IMG/VR virus record: IMGVR_UViG_3300007511_000001
Span: 62,001-126,000 of that record
Length of the DNA stretch: 64,000 nt
Strand: one strand, 5' to 3'
From: a virus
The translations under genes and the position numbers were made by a program. Of the stretch, positions 18,024 to 27,363 are shown one piece after another. Within the stretch, counting starts at the first letter, position 1. Each line of letters starts with the position of its first letter. The notes under the pieces are model-generated. The model was not told the origin of the DNA and did not search any database. It worked only from the letters and a program-made list of their open reading frames with translations.

Positions 18024-18635
18024 CTACCCAAAGTTGTGAACAAATTTACTAAAATATTGGTCACCTCGTATCATGTGCAGAAAAATTTGAGTGCCTATAG
18101 TTGCGACTATTTTGTTTCCTTGTTGTATGATTCCCTGGTCTAATTCAAATTGTCGTTGGCAACTCATATCTTCTTTATCTGTTTTTACGGTCGCCATTAG
18201 CGATTCTGTTGTTGTTCGTTCATGTGATGTAAATACCGCAATAGCTGTGCCTTCAGATCTCATATCAATAAACTTAAATTTATGTTTATCCCATAGCTCG
18301 AACATATGCTTTCTGAATTTTGTGTTGTCCACGCAGCAGATAACATAATCATAGCCTTTATCTAGATATTCTTGTAGGTTTTCTACTTTCTTAACCTCTG
18401 CTTTGAATATTTGCAGATGATCTTTCCACCTATCCTTTAAAGCTTCTACTTTATGCTTACCGATATCATCTTTGGTGAATTTTTGATATTTTATATTCTT
18501 TTTTTCAACCGAATCGTTATCCACCATTGTAAAAATATATTCATCTGGAATTTGTTCGGCAATTATTAATTCCACAATTTCAAACAGGAACCGGCTACCA
18601 ATACCGCCCGCCCCTACTACTAATACTTTTTTCAT
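18024..18635 (-). CDS. ThiF/E1-like ubiquitin-activating-type adenylyltransferase
   Basis: 203 residues with the E1/ThiF Rossmann start VLVVGAGGIGS, the acidic strand MVDNDSVEKKNIKYQKF that positions ATP, DYVICCVDN, and SCQ near 160 where PRTRC-type ThiF proteins have a conserved Ser-Cys. These enzymes adenylate the C terminus of ubiquitin-like or sulfur-carrier proteins. The 4-nt overlap with a JAB-domain gene matches E1-JAB pairing known in PRTRC, Bil and related bacterial cassettes. No E2 is obvious. Confidence 0.85.
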   Translation of the reverse strand: MKKVLVVGAGGIGSRFLFEIVELIIAEQIPDEYIFTMVDNDSVEKKNIKYQKFTKDDIGKHKVEALKDRWKDHLQIFKAEVKKVENLQEYLDKGYDYVICCVDNTKFRKHMFELWDKHKFKFIDMRSEGTAIAVFTSHERTTTESLMATVKTDKEDMSCQRQFELDQGIIQQGNKIVATIGTQIFLHMIRGDQYFSKFVHNFG

Positions 18636-19096
18636 ACTATTTCTACCTCTACTTCGATAAAATCATCAAGCCCTCTATCCCATTTCCATAAATGTGGCAC
18701 ACCATCAGCTCCTCCAAGAATACAGTATGGCATATCTAAACCTTTGCCGAGTCTAAATGCATTCTTATCTATTTCTGATGGAATCCCTAAACTGCGCGGG
18801 TGGTTATGCACTGCTATTGGATGCATATTTGATTTGGGATTCATGGCAGAGGTGGTGAACAATACGTTCATCATTTGCTGAGGATGCATTTGATAATCAA
18901 TAATATTGGTTTCTAGAGGTTTGATGTTATCCACCCAACTAAAATTCTGAACAGCCATTCTATGTCTGTCAGCGTCTTTGTACCGCCCTGTAAAAAATCC
19001 ACAAAATTCTCTCCCATACATAGTATCTAAAATGATAAGATGCTTTATTAAAGATTCTGGGATACTTGCTTTTCTTATACTTAGTGTCTCTAACAT
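18632..19096 (-). CDS. JAB/MPN-domain metalloprotease
   Basis: 154 residues with the JAMM motif: an upstream Glu in EFCGFFTG and HNHPRSLGIPSEID, giving H-x-H-P...PS..D zinc ligands. JAB proteases remove ubiquitin-like modifiers or trim their precursors. The gene begins after a terminator and ends overlapping the E1 gene, so the two form their own short operon. Active-site residues look intact. Confidence 0.87.
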   Translation of the reverse strand: MLETLSIRKASIPESLIKHLIILDTMYGREFCGFFTGRYKDADRHRMAVQNFSWVDNIKPLETNIIDYQMHPQQMMNVLFTTSAMNPKSNMHPIAVHNHPRSLGIPSEIDKNAFRLGKGLDMPYCILGGADGVPHLWKWDRGLDDFIEVEVEIV

Positions 19097-19114
19097 GTGT
19101 TTTCCTTATACTTA

Positions 19115-19144
19115 TAAAAATAGGAGGGCCATTTCTGGCCCTCC
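19115..19144 (-). terminator. Rho-independent terminator upstream of the JAB gene
   Basis: GGAGGGCC (19123-19130) pairs with GGCCCTCC (19137-19144) around a 6-nt loop, followed on the minus strand by TATTTTTAT. It ends the transcript of the 235-residue gene; read-through would be needed to reach JAB/E1. Confidence 0.8.
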
Positions 19145-19172
19145 CTGGTAGCGATACTTTATGTACCCGCAA

Positions 19173-19880
19173 TTAGATGCGTAAAGCCTTGGCCAGTTGG
19201 TGAGCATGTTGCTGCACAGTGCCTTCCAGCTGTTTCTTGATAGCTGCTAGAATATGTTTACGGGCATTTAATACATCGTAACGTTCTTCTGTACTTACGC
19301 GTAAGGTGAGAGCCTTATGCGCGGAATCGAAGCCTATTACAACCTGGGCGGCGGGTTTGATAGCATCTGCAAAACTTGCATTCACTGATGTCCCTTTGGC
19401 CCAGTCTCTGGTACACATAGTGTCTTCACCGATAGATTCCATTACAGAATTATATTCTTCGGAAACCAGGTTATTAAACCCAGTTTCTATAAGACCGTAT
19501 AAAACAGATCTCCACATGAAGATCTCTTTTACTCTTTTACCGTTGGCTACGATGTCGATAACATCGGGCTCTGTTCCTAATTTTATCGCCAATACAGTAT
19601 TGCCAGTGTATTTAAAATCATCTGCGACGTTAAATACCACAGCATATTGCTCAGCACCCCCTTCTAACGCAGCTGAAAGCAAGATGCTTTCTGCTCTCTC
19701 TAATTCTCCGGTAGAAATCTGTCCCGGATCCTTTAGTTCCCCATCCAGAAATACCCACTTGTCTTCATCGTCTGCGATTGCTTTGATTTTTGTTAATGCG
19801 GCCTCTGGCAGCATATCGTATGGGGTATCACCTTGTGAGCTCATCACTGCGAAATGGATTAATTTTGTTTCTTTTGCCAT
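19173..19880 (-). CDS. Unknown protein in the JAB/E1 neighbourhood
   Basis: 235 residues, soluble, mixed alpha/beta, no recognised motif. The N-terminal ~75 residues include KWVFLDGELKDPGQIS, a strand-turn that recalls ubiquitin-like domains, but there is no diglycine end (C terminus ...LAKALRI). It could be a partner or substrate of the E1/JAB pair, or unrelated. A strong terminator separates it from them. Higher G+C third positions than most neighbours suggest high expression. Confidence 0.6.
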   Translation of the reverse strand: MAKETKLIHFAVMSSQGDTPYDMLPEAALTKIKAIADDEDKWVFLDGELKDPGQISTGELERAESILLSAALEGGAEQYAVVFNVADDFKYTGNTVLAIKLGTEPDVIDIVANGKRVKEIFMWRSVLYGLIETGFNNLVSEEYNSVMESIGEDTMCTRDWAKGTSVNASFADAIKPAAQVVIGFDSAHKALTLRVSTEERYDVLNARKHILAAIKKQLEGTVQQHAHQLAKALRI

Positions 19881-19901
19881 TAGTACTTATTCCTTAAATT
19901 A

Positions 19902-22085
19902 TTATAGTGTTGTAACTTTATGCGCAACTCTTGAATCGTTTGCAACAGTTAACATTCTTGCTACGAGTATATCTTGTCCCACGACCCTATGCCCTTTGTC
20001 TACAATACAGATATGACTCTTATCTTCTCCGTATACTTCGTGGTTTCCTTCTCTATCTACATAGTAAGTTTGTTTCTTACCCTTAACTTCGTACGCATTT
20101 ATGGTTCCATTGTACGTTGTGTTTATTTGCACTTCTTTGGCTTTTAGCATTTTTACTGTGCTTTGTAATAATTTTTCTGAGCGTTTAAGTGCTTCTTTGT
20201 AAGTTTTGATACCCTCTTTCATCAGATCTATTATTTTATCTGCTGGGATATCGACGATTTTTTCATCACTAAATACTGAGGTCATATCTTGCAGTGAGTA
20301 CGACTGTCGTAATTTTGATTTAAAACTGTTTATATTTCTAATTCTATATTTTGCGTTTTTGAGGCCTTTAACGTAATTCTTTCCTTTGGTTCTGTACAGG
20401 TGGAAAGTATAATTAATGTGCTGGTTGAAGAAGTTATCGTAGTAGTTAACTGAAATGCCTGTAGCTATTAGTTTGTGTATAGCTATAGAACAGGATGTTA
20501 TAGATTTTAGAAATGCGTTGAAAGTGTCATCCGAATCATAACAAATCATTGTTTCTATAACTTCGCCTAGTTCAGATATGTTAACTCTGATGTCGTTTAT
20601 AGTTAATCTTCCAATAGTTTTTCCGGAATCGCTAGTCTTGTTTGTTTTTGCCACCTTAGCTGTTATGGTACCAACAGTTATGTCAAAGGATGCGGTACGA
20701 CTTTTTACCATGCTTTGCAAATATTGTGCAACGGCTTCTAATACATGATTAAAATTAACATCTGCTAGCCCAGTTGATCTGTATCCATTTATTTTATTTC
20801 TTAACCAGGCTCCGATGATATCTTCATCAACGTCTACTGTGCCATGTTTCATGTTCTCTACTTTTATGATTTGATTTTCGTAAGTAAGAATCTTATCTTC
20901 GAAAACCATATCATTGAACACTAGTTTTGATTTGTCCTTCAACCTTGTTTTTAGGTTCTTTTTTATAGAAGTATTCAGCTCTTCTTCTTTTTTCTGTTTT
21001 TCTTGAGCTATTAATACTGGAAACAGTGCTTCTTCTAATTCGGAGGTTTTTATCAAAATGGAGTTAGCTGCTCCTACATGATTAATGTAGGCGTCTATTT
21101 GTTGATTCCAATTTACAGCTTTTTTGCACTTTAACATTGTGTCTATATCAAAATCATTAAAGTCTAAATATAACGTATTGTGATGCCTATTATCATAGTC
21201 ATCCTGGTGCAGATAAAGTCTTCCTAGATCAATATAATTGTAATCAACAGTGTTTGCTTTAAACTCTAAATTTTTTAATGCCAGGTGTTTTCTGAGATTT
21301 GCATAGAACTCTTCCGACCCAACTTCTAATTTACGATATCTATAATTATAGGCGGCGCTCGATATTGATGCTACCAACGCTCTTCTTATATCGTCTTTTT
21401 CTGCTATTCTGATTATTATATGAGGCGAAGAAACATAATCTCCACAATCATTTAACCGATATAAGATGTTAAGTTGGTCGTCAGTTAATTCTTCTATCTC
21501 TGAATATAAAAATCCTTTATCAGTGAGAATTTCCTTCGTGTTATTCAGCCTAAGATCTATAGATACTCGTTGGTTCATCCCTGCAGTCAGTTTTTGTATT
21601 CCATTATTATTATGATAATTATCATTTACACTGCAATATGATAATAAGTTTTTTAATACCTGTAGATCTTTTGTGTCTTGTTCTGCGTTTAGAACTTTTG
21701 TAGACCACCCAATAGAATAATAATGATTAATGCTTAAGTCGTTGCCCCATTTGTCTTTCTTTTCTTCACCTTTTCCGTGCGGAGACAAGGTTACCTTAAA
21801 AGTATTTTTTATTTGGTGGGGTCTATAGTTGTTTATATTAACTTCTACTTCATCTTCAGTTACGTAAGAACAGCCTACTACTAATGGGGAATCATTGAGT
21901 TGATAGTCCTTAGTAATAGTTACAACATAATTATCTTCGAATAAAGGTTGTATTTTTTTTATATAAGCTTGTATAACTTCTACTTCTTTATATAAAGAGG
22001 TAATGCGTCTTTTGTGATTGAATTCATAAAGACTGGCCATAGTTCTTAATTGTGTCTCGTTTAAACGGCTTTTATCATTGTACAT
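19902..22085 (-). CDS. Large hypothetical protein
   Basis: 727 residues, no recognised domain. Alternating alpha/beta regions, a Lys/Glu-rich helical stretch near 365-395 (EKQKKEEELNTSIKKNLK) and a second long helix near 640-675, a candidate coiled coil. Starts behind AAAGGTAAGTA. It lies directly upstream of the 235-residue gene. No Walker, nuclease or membrane motif was seen, so no function is proposed. Confidence 0.7.
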   Translation of the reverse strand: MYNDKSRLNETQLRTMASLYEFNHKRRITSLYKEVEVIQAYIKKIQPLFEDNYVVTITKDYQLNDSPLVVGCSYVTEDEVEVNINNYRPHQIKNTFKVTLSPHGKGEEKKDKWGNDLSINHYYSIGWSTKVLNAEQDTKDLQVLKNLLSYCSVNDNYHNNNGIQKLTAGMNQRVSIDLRLNNTKEILTDKGFLYSEIEELTDDQLNILYRLNDCGDYVSSPHIIIRIAEKDDIRRALVASISSAAYNYRYRKLEVGSEEFYANLRKHLALKNLEFKANTVDYNYIDLGRLYLHQDDYDNRHHNTLYLDFNDFDIDTMLKCKKAVNWNQQIDAYINHVGAANSILIKTSELEEALFPVLIAQEKQKKEEELNTSIKKNLKTRLKDKSKLVFNDMVFEDKILTYENQIIKVENMKHGTVDVDEDIIGAWLRNKINGYRSTGLADVNFNHVLEAVAQYLQSMVKSRTASFDITVGTITAKVAKTNKTSDSGKTIGRLTINDIRVNISELGEVIETMICYDSDDTFNAFLKSITSCSIAIHKLIATGISVNYYDNFFNQHINYTFHLYRTKGKNYVKGLKNAKYRIRNINSFKSKLRQSYSLQDMTSVFSDEKIVDIPADKIIDLMKEGIKTYKEALKRSEKLLQSTVKMLKAKEVQINTTYNGTINAYEVKGKKQTYYVDREGNHEVYGEDKSHICIVDKGHRVVGQDILVARMLTVANDSRVAHKVTTL

Positions 22086-22088
22086 TAC

Positions 22089-22472
22089 TTACCTTTTAAA
22101 ATTATCGTGCTTGCAGGCAATGGCTACTTTGTATCCATTATCTTTGGGCCAGGTTGATATTTTCGTGCCCACTAATTTAGCAGGCGTACTTACACTTACA
22201 AAATTTAATAGCTGAACTAGCGTACTTCGCGAGTCTAGCTTCCCTTCTGGGTCTCTGGATATCCATAATCCTTTGTGAGTCGGCTCTTGTGTTTTATAGT
22301 CTATTACCCATGCTTCGTCTATCTGGTAATCAATACCGCCAACATCAGAGCAAGTTAAAACTACTTTTGTTGCGTTTTTACTACTGCCGGCGGTTTGTAC
22401 TATTTTTGTATCAACTGCAATTATTTCTAGGTCTTTCTTTGGAGAACCAATTTCAGTATCTAGTATTCCCAT
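22089..22472 (-). CDS. Hypothetical phage protein
   Basis: 127 residues from the ATG at 22472, chosen because AGGAGA lies 7-8 nt upstream. Beta-rich with two Trp-centred strands (EAWVIDYKTQ, KGLWISRD). The pattern resembles small OB-like or replication-associated phage proteins, but no family is assigned. Lies between dut and the 727-residue gene. Confidence 0.6.
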   Translation of the reverse strand: MGILDTEIGSPKKDLEIIAVDTKIVQTAGSSKNATKVVLTCSDVGGIDYQIDEAWVIDYKTQEPTHKGLWISRDPEGKLDSRSTLVQLLNFVSVSTPAKLVGTKISTWPKDNGYKVAIACKHDNFKR

Positions 22473-22482
22473 GTATGTCTCC

Positions 22483-22968
22483 TTAATTTTTATTATCTGT
22501 GCTGCCGAAGCCGCCTGCACCGCGTTCTGTTTCTGTTAATTTTTCTGTCCATTCGAATTTTGCATCTATTCTATGGTGCAGCACAAATTGTGCTATTTTT
22601 TCTCCAAGGTCTATGTCTATGGGGGTTGCCCCGTGGTTTGCTAAAACTACGCTGACTTCTCCTCTATAGTCTGGGTCTATAACCCCAGCTTTTATAAAAA
22701 TATTTTCTCGAACTGCTAACCCGCTTCGTTCAGATATTTGAACGTAATAATCATGTGGTATTTCTAGCGATATACCAAGAGGAGCTTTCTTTTTACTATA
22801 TCCTGGTATTCTAAAACTAGTTGTGGAAAATACGTCGAAGCCTACGGCGGTTGGGGTTGCTTGCAGGGGTAGCTGTGCCCTGGGATTATTTTTTAAAACT
22901 TTAACCTTGAGTGGTTTTAGACTTATCCCTTTGCTCGTCATATTTGTCGATTGCTTCGTTTCTTTCAT
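22483..22968 (-). CDS. dut: dUTPase
   Basis: 161-residue trimeric-type deoxyuridine triphosphatase. The five motifs are visible: PTAVGFDVFS, SERSGLA, AGVIDPDYRGEV (catalytic Asp and Tyr), EKIAQFVL and the C-terminal P-loop-like RGAGGFGST. It hydrolyses dUTP to dUMP, lowering uracil in DNA and feeding thymidylate synthesis by the ThyX encoded at 41 kb. Start behind AAGGA; it overlaps the upstream gene by 68 nt. Confidence 0.95.
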   Translation of the reverse strand: MKETKQSTNMTSKGISLKPLKVKVLKNNPRAQLPLQATPTAVGFDVFSTTSFRIPGYSKKKAPLGISLEIPHDYYVQISERSGLAVRENIFIKAGVIDPDYRGEVSVVLANHGATPIDIDLGEKIAQFVLHHRIDAKFEWTEKLTETERGAGGFGSTDNKN

Positions 22969-23233
22969 CCATTTCCTTATCTGTTATTAATTTATTTGTG
23001 CTTTTTATACTTTTTATGTCTATCAGCGTTTCTGCGTAGACTATTAACTTTTCTCCTGGTGATACGAAACCACTCTGAGCATATTCTAGTTTTTTTGTAG
23101 GTAAAGGAAAGATATTGATGAACCTGGATAACCCCTGCTCGTCATTGTAAATTTCTCCCATTAAACCTATATAACTTATACCATAATCTGTGTAAATTGA
23201 CACAGGGGTATCCTTTGAAAACATATAAATCAT
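22901..23233 (-). CDS. Hypothetical protein
   Basis: 110 residues. Beta-rich N terminus (VSIYTDYGISYIGLMGEIY) and a charged, helical C terminus that overlaps the dut start. No recognised family. One-base overlap with the RecU-like gene upstream suggests co-translation. Confidence 0.6.
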   Translation of the reverse strand: MIYMFSKDTPVSIYTDYGISYIGLMGEIYNDEQGLSRFINIFPLPTKKLEYAQSGFVSPGEKLIVYAETLIDIKSIKSTNKLITDKEMDERNEAIDKYDEQRDKSKTTQG

Positions 23234-23706
23234 TATAATAATCCTAAGTAATCTTCTAACGAAACTAACCAGTCATCGTTGAATTCGTGTATTGGAATGC
23301 TTTTTCTTCCTTCATCATCGTAGGCTTTGTCCCAGTAATCGCATATAAGGCTCATAGGAGCCCTGTGAGCGTGTCTTTCATATAAACTGTAAAAGTGTAC
23401 TAGAAAAAACCCATCGCCTCCTAGAGCGTCCCACAGGCGCAAAAATTCGACCTGGTGTTGCTTAAAGTAACTAAGCGGAAGAGACGTTTCAGATTTGCAT
23501 TCTTTGGCGTCAAAGGCAATGGCTTTACCCCCGGATAAAACACCTATAAAATCCACTGTGCTCAACTGCGGAATCAAACCAGCTTTGGTTGGTACAATGG
23601 GTGTTTCTATCTTCTGGATCTGTGCTAATCGTTTCTTCCGGTATTCACGGTTGCACTTTTGTACTGCTTTTTCAAGCGTTTTACCTTTGGGGGTTTTTTT
23701 AGCCAT
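23233..23706 (-). CDS. RecU-like Holliday-junction resolvase
   Basis: 157 residues. STVDFIGVLSGGKAIAFDAKEC holds the D...(D/E)xK nuclease core of RecU (DxxG, then FDAKE), followed by PLSYFKQHQVEFLRLW and FFLVHF as in that family. It probably resolves recombination intermediates before packaging. A basic N-terminal arm precedes the core. It overlaps the glycosyltransferase gene by 8 nt, marking the border between the replication and glycan blocks. Confidence 0.8.
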   Translation of the reverse strand: MAKKTPKGKTLEKAVQKCNREYRKKRLAQIQKIETPIVPTKAGLIPQLSTVDFIGVLSGGKAIAFDAKECKSETSLPLSYFKQHQVEFLRLWDALGGDGFFLVHFYSLYERHAHRAPMSLICDYWDKAYDDEGRKSIPIHEFNDDWLVSLEDYLGLL

Positions 23707-24475
23707 TTTTATAAAATTTCCTAAAATCTCTTATTTTAATTAGTGGAGATTCTTCTATGAGTTTTGGGTGATTATTTGTGTACACAAATAGATCTCCATT
23801 GTCCGTTTTCATTCCGCCCTTAATGAACATATCGAAGTTATAGTTGTCTTCTAAATAAGAATCGAGCCACTTTATTTTGTTTTTTTGTGGTGAATTATAT
23901 TCTGTGCTCCAGAAATCCCTTTTCATGTACGGGTTCTGCAGCATGCTATAATGAAACATACCATGACCATCGATGTGGTAAGGGTTTCGACCTGGCCAAT
24001 TATTAGTAGGAGTAAATTTATGAGCGGTGTTTTCTATTCTCCATAATCTCATTCTATTGCTTTTTAGATAGCGAGTCATATTAACGAAAAAGAACTTTTC
24101 GTTAGTTTCAATTGCGTTATATTTTCCTGATTCGATGATTTTCTTTATTCTTAAAATTTCATCATCAAAATAGAATTCGTCTGCGTCTAGTAACCATATC
24201 CAATTTCCTTCTTCATATAACTCACTATATTGCAGCATAGAATTCATAGTAGCTGCTTTTGTGGTACTATGGTTATTTTTAAATACTACATCCACTAAAG
24301 ACACCGGGTAGTTTTTGCATAAGTCCAATGTACCGTCTTCGAATTTTTCCAAAGAGATGCTATGCGCTCCCACAGATACTAACACTTCATCGCACATGCT
24401 AATGGCTTGTTTAAGAGCCACTTCGATCCAATGTTCACAGCCCCAGGCGGTCATTATACCAATTATTTTATTCAT
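23699..24475 (-). CDS. Glycosyltransferase, GT2-like
   Basis: 258 residues with a GT-A start (IGIMTAWGCEHWIEVALKQA) and the metal-binding motif WLLDADEF near 95. The remaining length fits a small GT2-type transferase without membrane segments. Donor and acceptor unknown. It follows the phosphonate genes with an 8-nt overlap, so may act on the same glycan. Confidence 0.75.
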   Translation of the reverse strand: MNKIIGIMTAWGCEHWIEVALKQAISMCDEVLVSVGAHSISLEKFEDGTLDLCKNYPVSLVDVVFKNNHSTTKAATMNSMLQYSELYEEGNWIWLLDADEFYFDDEILRIKKIIESGKYNAIETNEKFFFVNMTRYLKSNRMRLWRIENTAHKFTPTNNWPGRNPYHIDGHGMFHYSMLQNPYMKRDFWSTEYNSPQKNKIKWLDSYLEDNYNFDMFIKGGMKTDNGDLFVYTNNHPKLIEESPLIKIRDFRKFYKNG

Positions 24476-25250
24476 TTATTAGTAATTTTTTTATTTTTTC
24501 TTTATTTAAATTGAAATACACGTTATTAATTTTATCATAGGTGAAAGCTTCTTCTATCACTTTTTCGATGTCTATAATATTTTTTAAATCTTTGATATCG
24601 TCTTGTTCAAACAGGTGATTGGTTGTTATCTGGGTTATGGGCTTTAGTTTCGAGATTAAAAAGCCTAAAGCAGCTCCGTGGCTAATTCCATAAAAACCTG
24701 TTATTGGGTAGGATAGCGCGTGTAATAGATTGGTACCTGTTATCTCTATGGCCCCGCCTGCTAAAATTCCAGCGCCTACAATAAGTATATTAGTAGGGTA
24801 ACCGGTAAGAAGACTCATTGCATCGGTCGCTTGTATAGCGCTATGATTAGTGATATTTTTAGAAAGTAAGCTATCTATACAATGGGCTATTATATCAAAT
24901 TTTGTATCCGCCCATACCTGATATGGTACAGTTTTTAAATAGTTTTCAATTATTTCTACTGTTTTTGGTCTGTGTCTTTTTATGCTATGTTTTCTATGTT
25001 TATCCCAGTACACCGCCCAGGAAGTAGAACTTGCGCCTGCTCCGGTAGTAGGGTAACAAGTGATGGGATTCTTTGCCAATATTTTGGCGGTATCTATAAC
25101 TGCCCCACCCCCGACAGCAACTACGTCTTCTTCGCTGTCAATCTCTGCCAAAAGAGAAATATCTGGAGCTTCTGTTACTATTCGTGCGCGGTCGTATTCA
25201 GGTAGTAAATCTCTGGTAGATTTAGAACATACGAGTAATGTATTATTCAT
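24468..25250 (-). CDS. Compact iron-type alcohol dehydrogenase, probable phosphonoacetaldehyde reductase
   Basis: 260 residues of the group III (Fe) alcohol dehydrogenase fold: NAD(P) loop VGGGAVIDTAK near 46-56, metal ligands in FDIIAHCID and GISHGAALGF. The usual fourth ligand region is unclear. Typical members have about 380 residues, so this is shortened at both ends. Next to PepM and phosphonopyruvate decarboxylase genes, the best role is reduction of phosphonoacetaldehyde to 2-hydroxyethylphosphonate (PhpC-like). Assignment to this substrate is inferred from context. 8-nt overlaps on both sides. Confidence 0.72.
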   Translation of the reverse strand: MNNTLLVCSKSTRDLLPEYDRARIVTEAPDISLLAEIDSEEDVVAVGGGAVIDTAKILAKNPITCYPTTGAGASSTSWAVYWDKHRKHSIKRHRPKTVEIIENYLKTVPYQVWADTKFDIIAHCIDSLLSKNITNHSAIQATDAMSLLTGYPTNILIVGAGILAGGAIEITGTNLLHALSYPITGFYGISHGAALGFLISKLKPITQITTNHLFEQDDIKDLKNIIDIEKVIEEAFTYDKINNVYFNLNKEKIKKLLINE

Positions 25251-25707
25251 TTAATTCCCTTTTTATTATTACAGCATTTGTGGCGCCTTCAAGAAGTACA
25301 CGGGCTTTTTTGCCTTCTTTGTTTATTTTTATTATGGAAGTAATCCCAGGATAGGTTCCTTCTAAAGGAGCACATGCGTAGCCACCTACAGATTCATGGC
25401 ACCCGTTATCTAGAATATATACAAACAAATTATCCGGAGCCTCGTCTCGTATCGTGTGGGTTATTCCTAAATGCATAAGCAGGGCGGCATCTCCGCTTAT
25501 TACTACTACGGGCTTGTTTGTGTTGAGGGCCATACCCAAACCTATACAAGGAGCCAGTCCCATACTGCCCTGCATGTAGAATATGTTTTTGTTGTGCGGG
25601 TACTTATCGTACATCGCCCTTGATATATAGCCCGTGCTAGTGATGTAAATAGCTTTATCCCCGTGTGTAGAATAAATATGAGTTAATGCTCGATCTCTAC
25701 TTAGCAT
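25243..25707 (-). CDS. Phosphonopyruvate decarboxylase, C-terminal (TPP-binding) subunit
   Basis: 154 residues corresponding to the second half of Ppd: [39 protein letters not shown], then the thiamine diphosphate/metal motif SGDAALLMHLG...ILDNGCHESVGG. Ppd converts phosphonopyruvate to phosphonoacetaldehyde and CO2, pulling the PepM equilibrium forward. The enzyme is split over two genes here, as in sulfopyruvate decarboxylase ComDE. Sulfopyruvate as substrate is the alternative, but the adjacent PepM favours phosphonopyruvate. Overlaps the first subunit by 11 nt. Confidence 0.82.
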   Translation of the reverse strand: MLSRDRALTHIYSTHGDKAIYITSTGYISRAMYDKYPHNKNIFYMQGSMGLAPCIGLGMALNTNKPVVVISGDAALLMHLGITHTIRDEAPDNLFVYILDNGCHESVGGYACAPLEGTYPGITSIIKINKEGKKARVLLEGATNAVIIKRELNE

Positions 25708-26086
25708 TATTACTACCTTTCACAATAATGTAATTATCGTAATTAATTAGTGTAAGTAAGGACTCATCTACTTTGCCCATAACCGCATGCTGGGGGAGAG
25801 AATGTCGATGTCCGATTATTAGTAATGGTTTTATATTATGAGGTATACATAAGCTTGTTAGCGGGTTTATTGTGTTGCCCAAGCCGGAATTTTGCAGGTA
25901 TACGCAGCTTTTCTTCCCAGCCAACTCAGCCCCAAAAGCAATGCCTATGGCTTGTCCTTCATTAGCGGCTATTATGTGTTTTATTTCGCTGTCTATTATT
26001 TCGTCTATAAGAGGCTTTAGCCCGCTGTCCGGAACACCTACAAAGAAATTATAGCCCCTGTCAAGTAAATGTTGTAATTTAATCAT
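25697..26086 (-). CDS. Phosphonopyruvate decarboxylase, N-terminal subunit
   Basis: 129 residues matching the first half of Ppd/Com[17 protein letters not shown], the catalytic-Glu region [27 protein letters not shown] and HAVMGK. It supplies the residues that activate TPP held by the partner subunit. The fused enzyme's inter-domain linker is missing, so this is a real split rather than a frameshift. Its start overlaps the PepM stop by 8 nt. Confidence 0.8.
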   Translation of the reverse strand: MIKLQHLLDRGYNFFVGVPDSGLKPLIDEIIDSEIKHIIAANEGQAIGIAFGAELAGKKSCVYLQNSGLGNTINPLTSLCIPHNIKPLLIIGHRHSLPQHAVMGKVDESLLTLINYDNYIIVKGSNNAK

Positions 26087-27362
26087 GAGGTATTAACTTT
26101 AATATTTCTTTAATTGGTAAGCAAAGATTATTAGCTTCCCAAGATCTTTTATGTTTTAGTATAGAAGTTGCTGTAGTTAGCATAGCGGGGTATGAGCTAC
26201 GCAATAAATGATTAGCATATATAACTATATCTACGCCCATGCTAATTAGCTCTTCTTCAGTAATAGTGTTATAGGTAGAAGGGACTACTACTAAGGGTAC
26301 TTTTATTTTAAGCTTCTTGTACTCGTTACAAAATGCTTGGATTTCATCGGGTTTGGGGCTCTTGCTGTGTATCATAATACCATCGGCTCCGGCCTTGATA
26401 TAAGCTTTAGCTCTTTTTACGGCGTCTTTTAGTCCTTTGCCCAATATAAAACTTTCTATTCGAGCTATTATCATAAAATCTTTTGTGATTAATGACTTTT
26501 TACCTTCTAGTATTTTATAGCTAAACTCTTTTATGGTATCTTGTTTCTGCGAAGACGTGTCGGCATGTAGAGAATTTCGTTTATTACCTATTTTATCTTC
26601 TATTATAACTGCGGAAACTCCTAGCCTTTCTAAGTGCCTAACAGTAAATTTAAAATGTTCTACAAGACCTCCGTTGTCTGCATCTACTATCATAGGCTTT
26701 GTAGTTACGTTAAAGATTTCATTTAGGGTTTGATTGATGGTAGTTATATCTACATATTGGATATCTGGTTTACCTTTTGACGTAGAATGAGTTAAGCTGC
26801 TTAGCCACATTCCGTCAAATTCACTTCGTTCATGCTGTACCTTTTCGACTATTAGGCCAGTTAACCCGTTATGTACTTCTAATATTTTAACAATAGGCTT
26901 TGCTTCGATTAGTCTTTTAAGAGTTTTTATTCTGACATTGGGAGTTATGCCGAGGTCCTTTTCATAGTTTTGTAATTTTGTAGATGATATATCTGAGGTA
27001 TATGGTACATCTATAACCTGGCCGCCCCATTCGCTTAGTTTGTCTATAACAGCTTGTCTGGTTTGTTTTTGTACTCCTTTTTTCCAATCATCTCCGTGTA
27101 CGACATAATCTGGTTTTAATAGTTCTAAATTTGGTATATAATCCAGGGTAGTTTGCGGCACTACCTTATCTATGCCTTTAATATTTTCTACTACTGTTTT
27201 GCGCTGCTCATAGTTCAGCACGGGTAGTCTTTTGTAGCTAGCAATAGCTGCGTCGGTTAGTAATCCTATGGTAACACTGCCATGCTGCCTGGCTACTTTA
27301 ATAATATTTAGGTGTCCGTGGTGTATTATATCCGCACACATCCCAATGTATACAGTTTTCAT
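26079..27362 (-). CDS. Bifunctional nucleotidyltransferase-PEP phosphomutase
   Basis: 427 residues. Residues 1-135 are a TagD/PntC-type nucleotidyltransferase: HHGHLNI (the HxGH motif) and ISSTKL. Residues ~145-427 are PEP phosphomutase with the diagnostic EDKx5NS motif ([10 protein letters not shown], 255-264) and the metal-site strand MIVDADNGG. PepM makes the C-P bond by converting PEP to phosphonopyruvate, the first step of nearly all phosphonate synthesis. The N-terminal domain would activate the final phosphonate with CTP. Such fusions exist in bacteria; finding one in a phage is striking. Start 1 nt from the TagF-like gene stop. Confidence 0.9.
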   Translation of the reverse strand: MKTVYIGMCADIIHHGHLNIIKVARQHGSVTIGLLTDAAIASYKRLPVLNYEQRKTVVENIKGIDKVVPQTTLDYIPNLELLKPDYVVHGDDWKKGVQKQTRQAVIDKLSEWGGQVIDVPYTSDISSTKLQNYEKDLGITPNVRIKTLKRLIEAKPIVKILEVHNGLTGLIVEKVQHERSEFDGMWLSSLTHSTSKGKPDIQYVDITTINQTLNEIFNVTTKPMIVDADNGGLVEHFKFTVRHLERLGVSAVIIEDKIGNKRNSLHADTSSQKQDTIKEFSYKILEGKKSLITKDFMIIARIESFILGKGLKDAVKRAKAYIKAGADGIMIHSKSPKPDEIQAFCNEYKKLKIKVPLVVVPSTYNTITEEELISMGVDIVIYANHLLRSSYPAMLTTATSILKHKRSWEANNLCLPIKEILKLIPHD

Positions 27363-27363
27363 A

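Noticed and set aside
25243-26086. Ppd split as a frameshift artefact
   Set aside because: No homopolymer or alternative frame joins the halves, the linker is absent, and the second gene has its own ribosome site.
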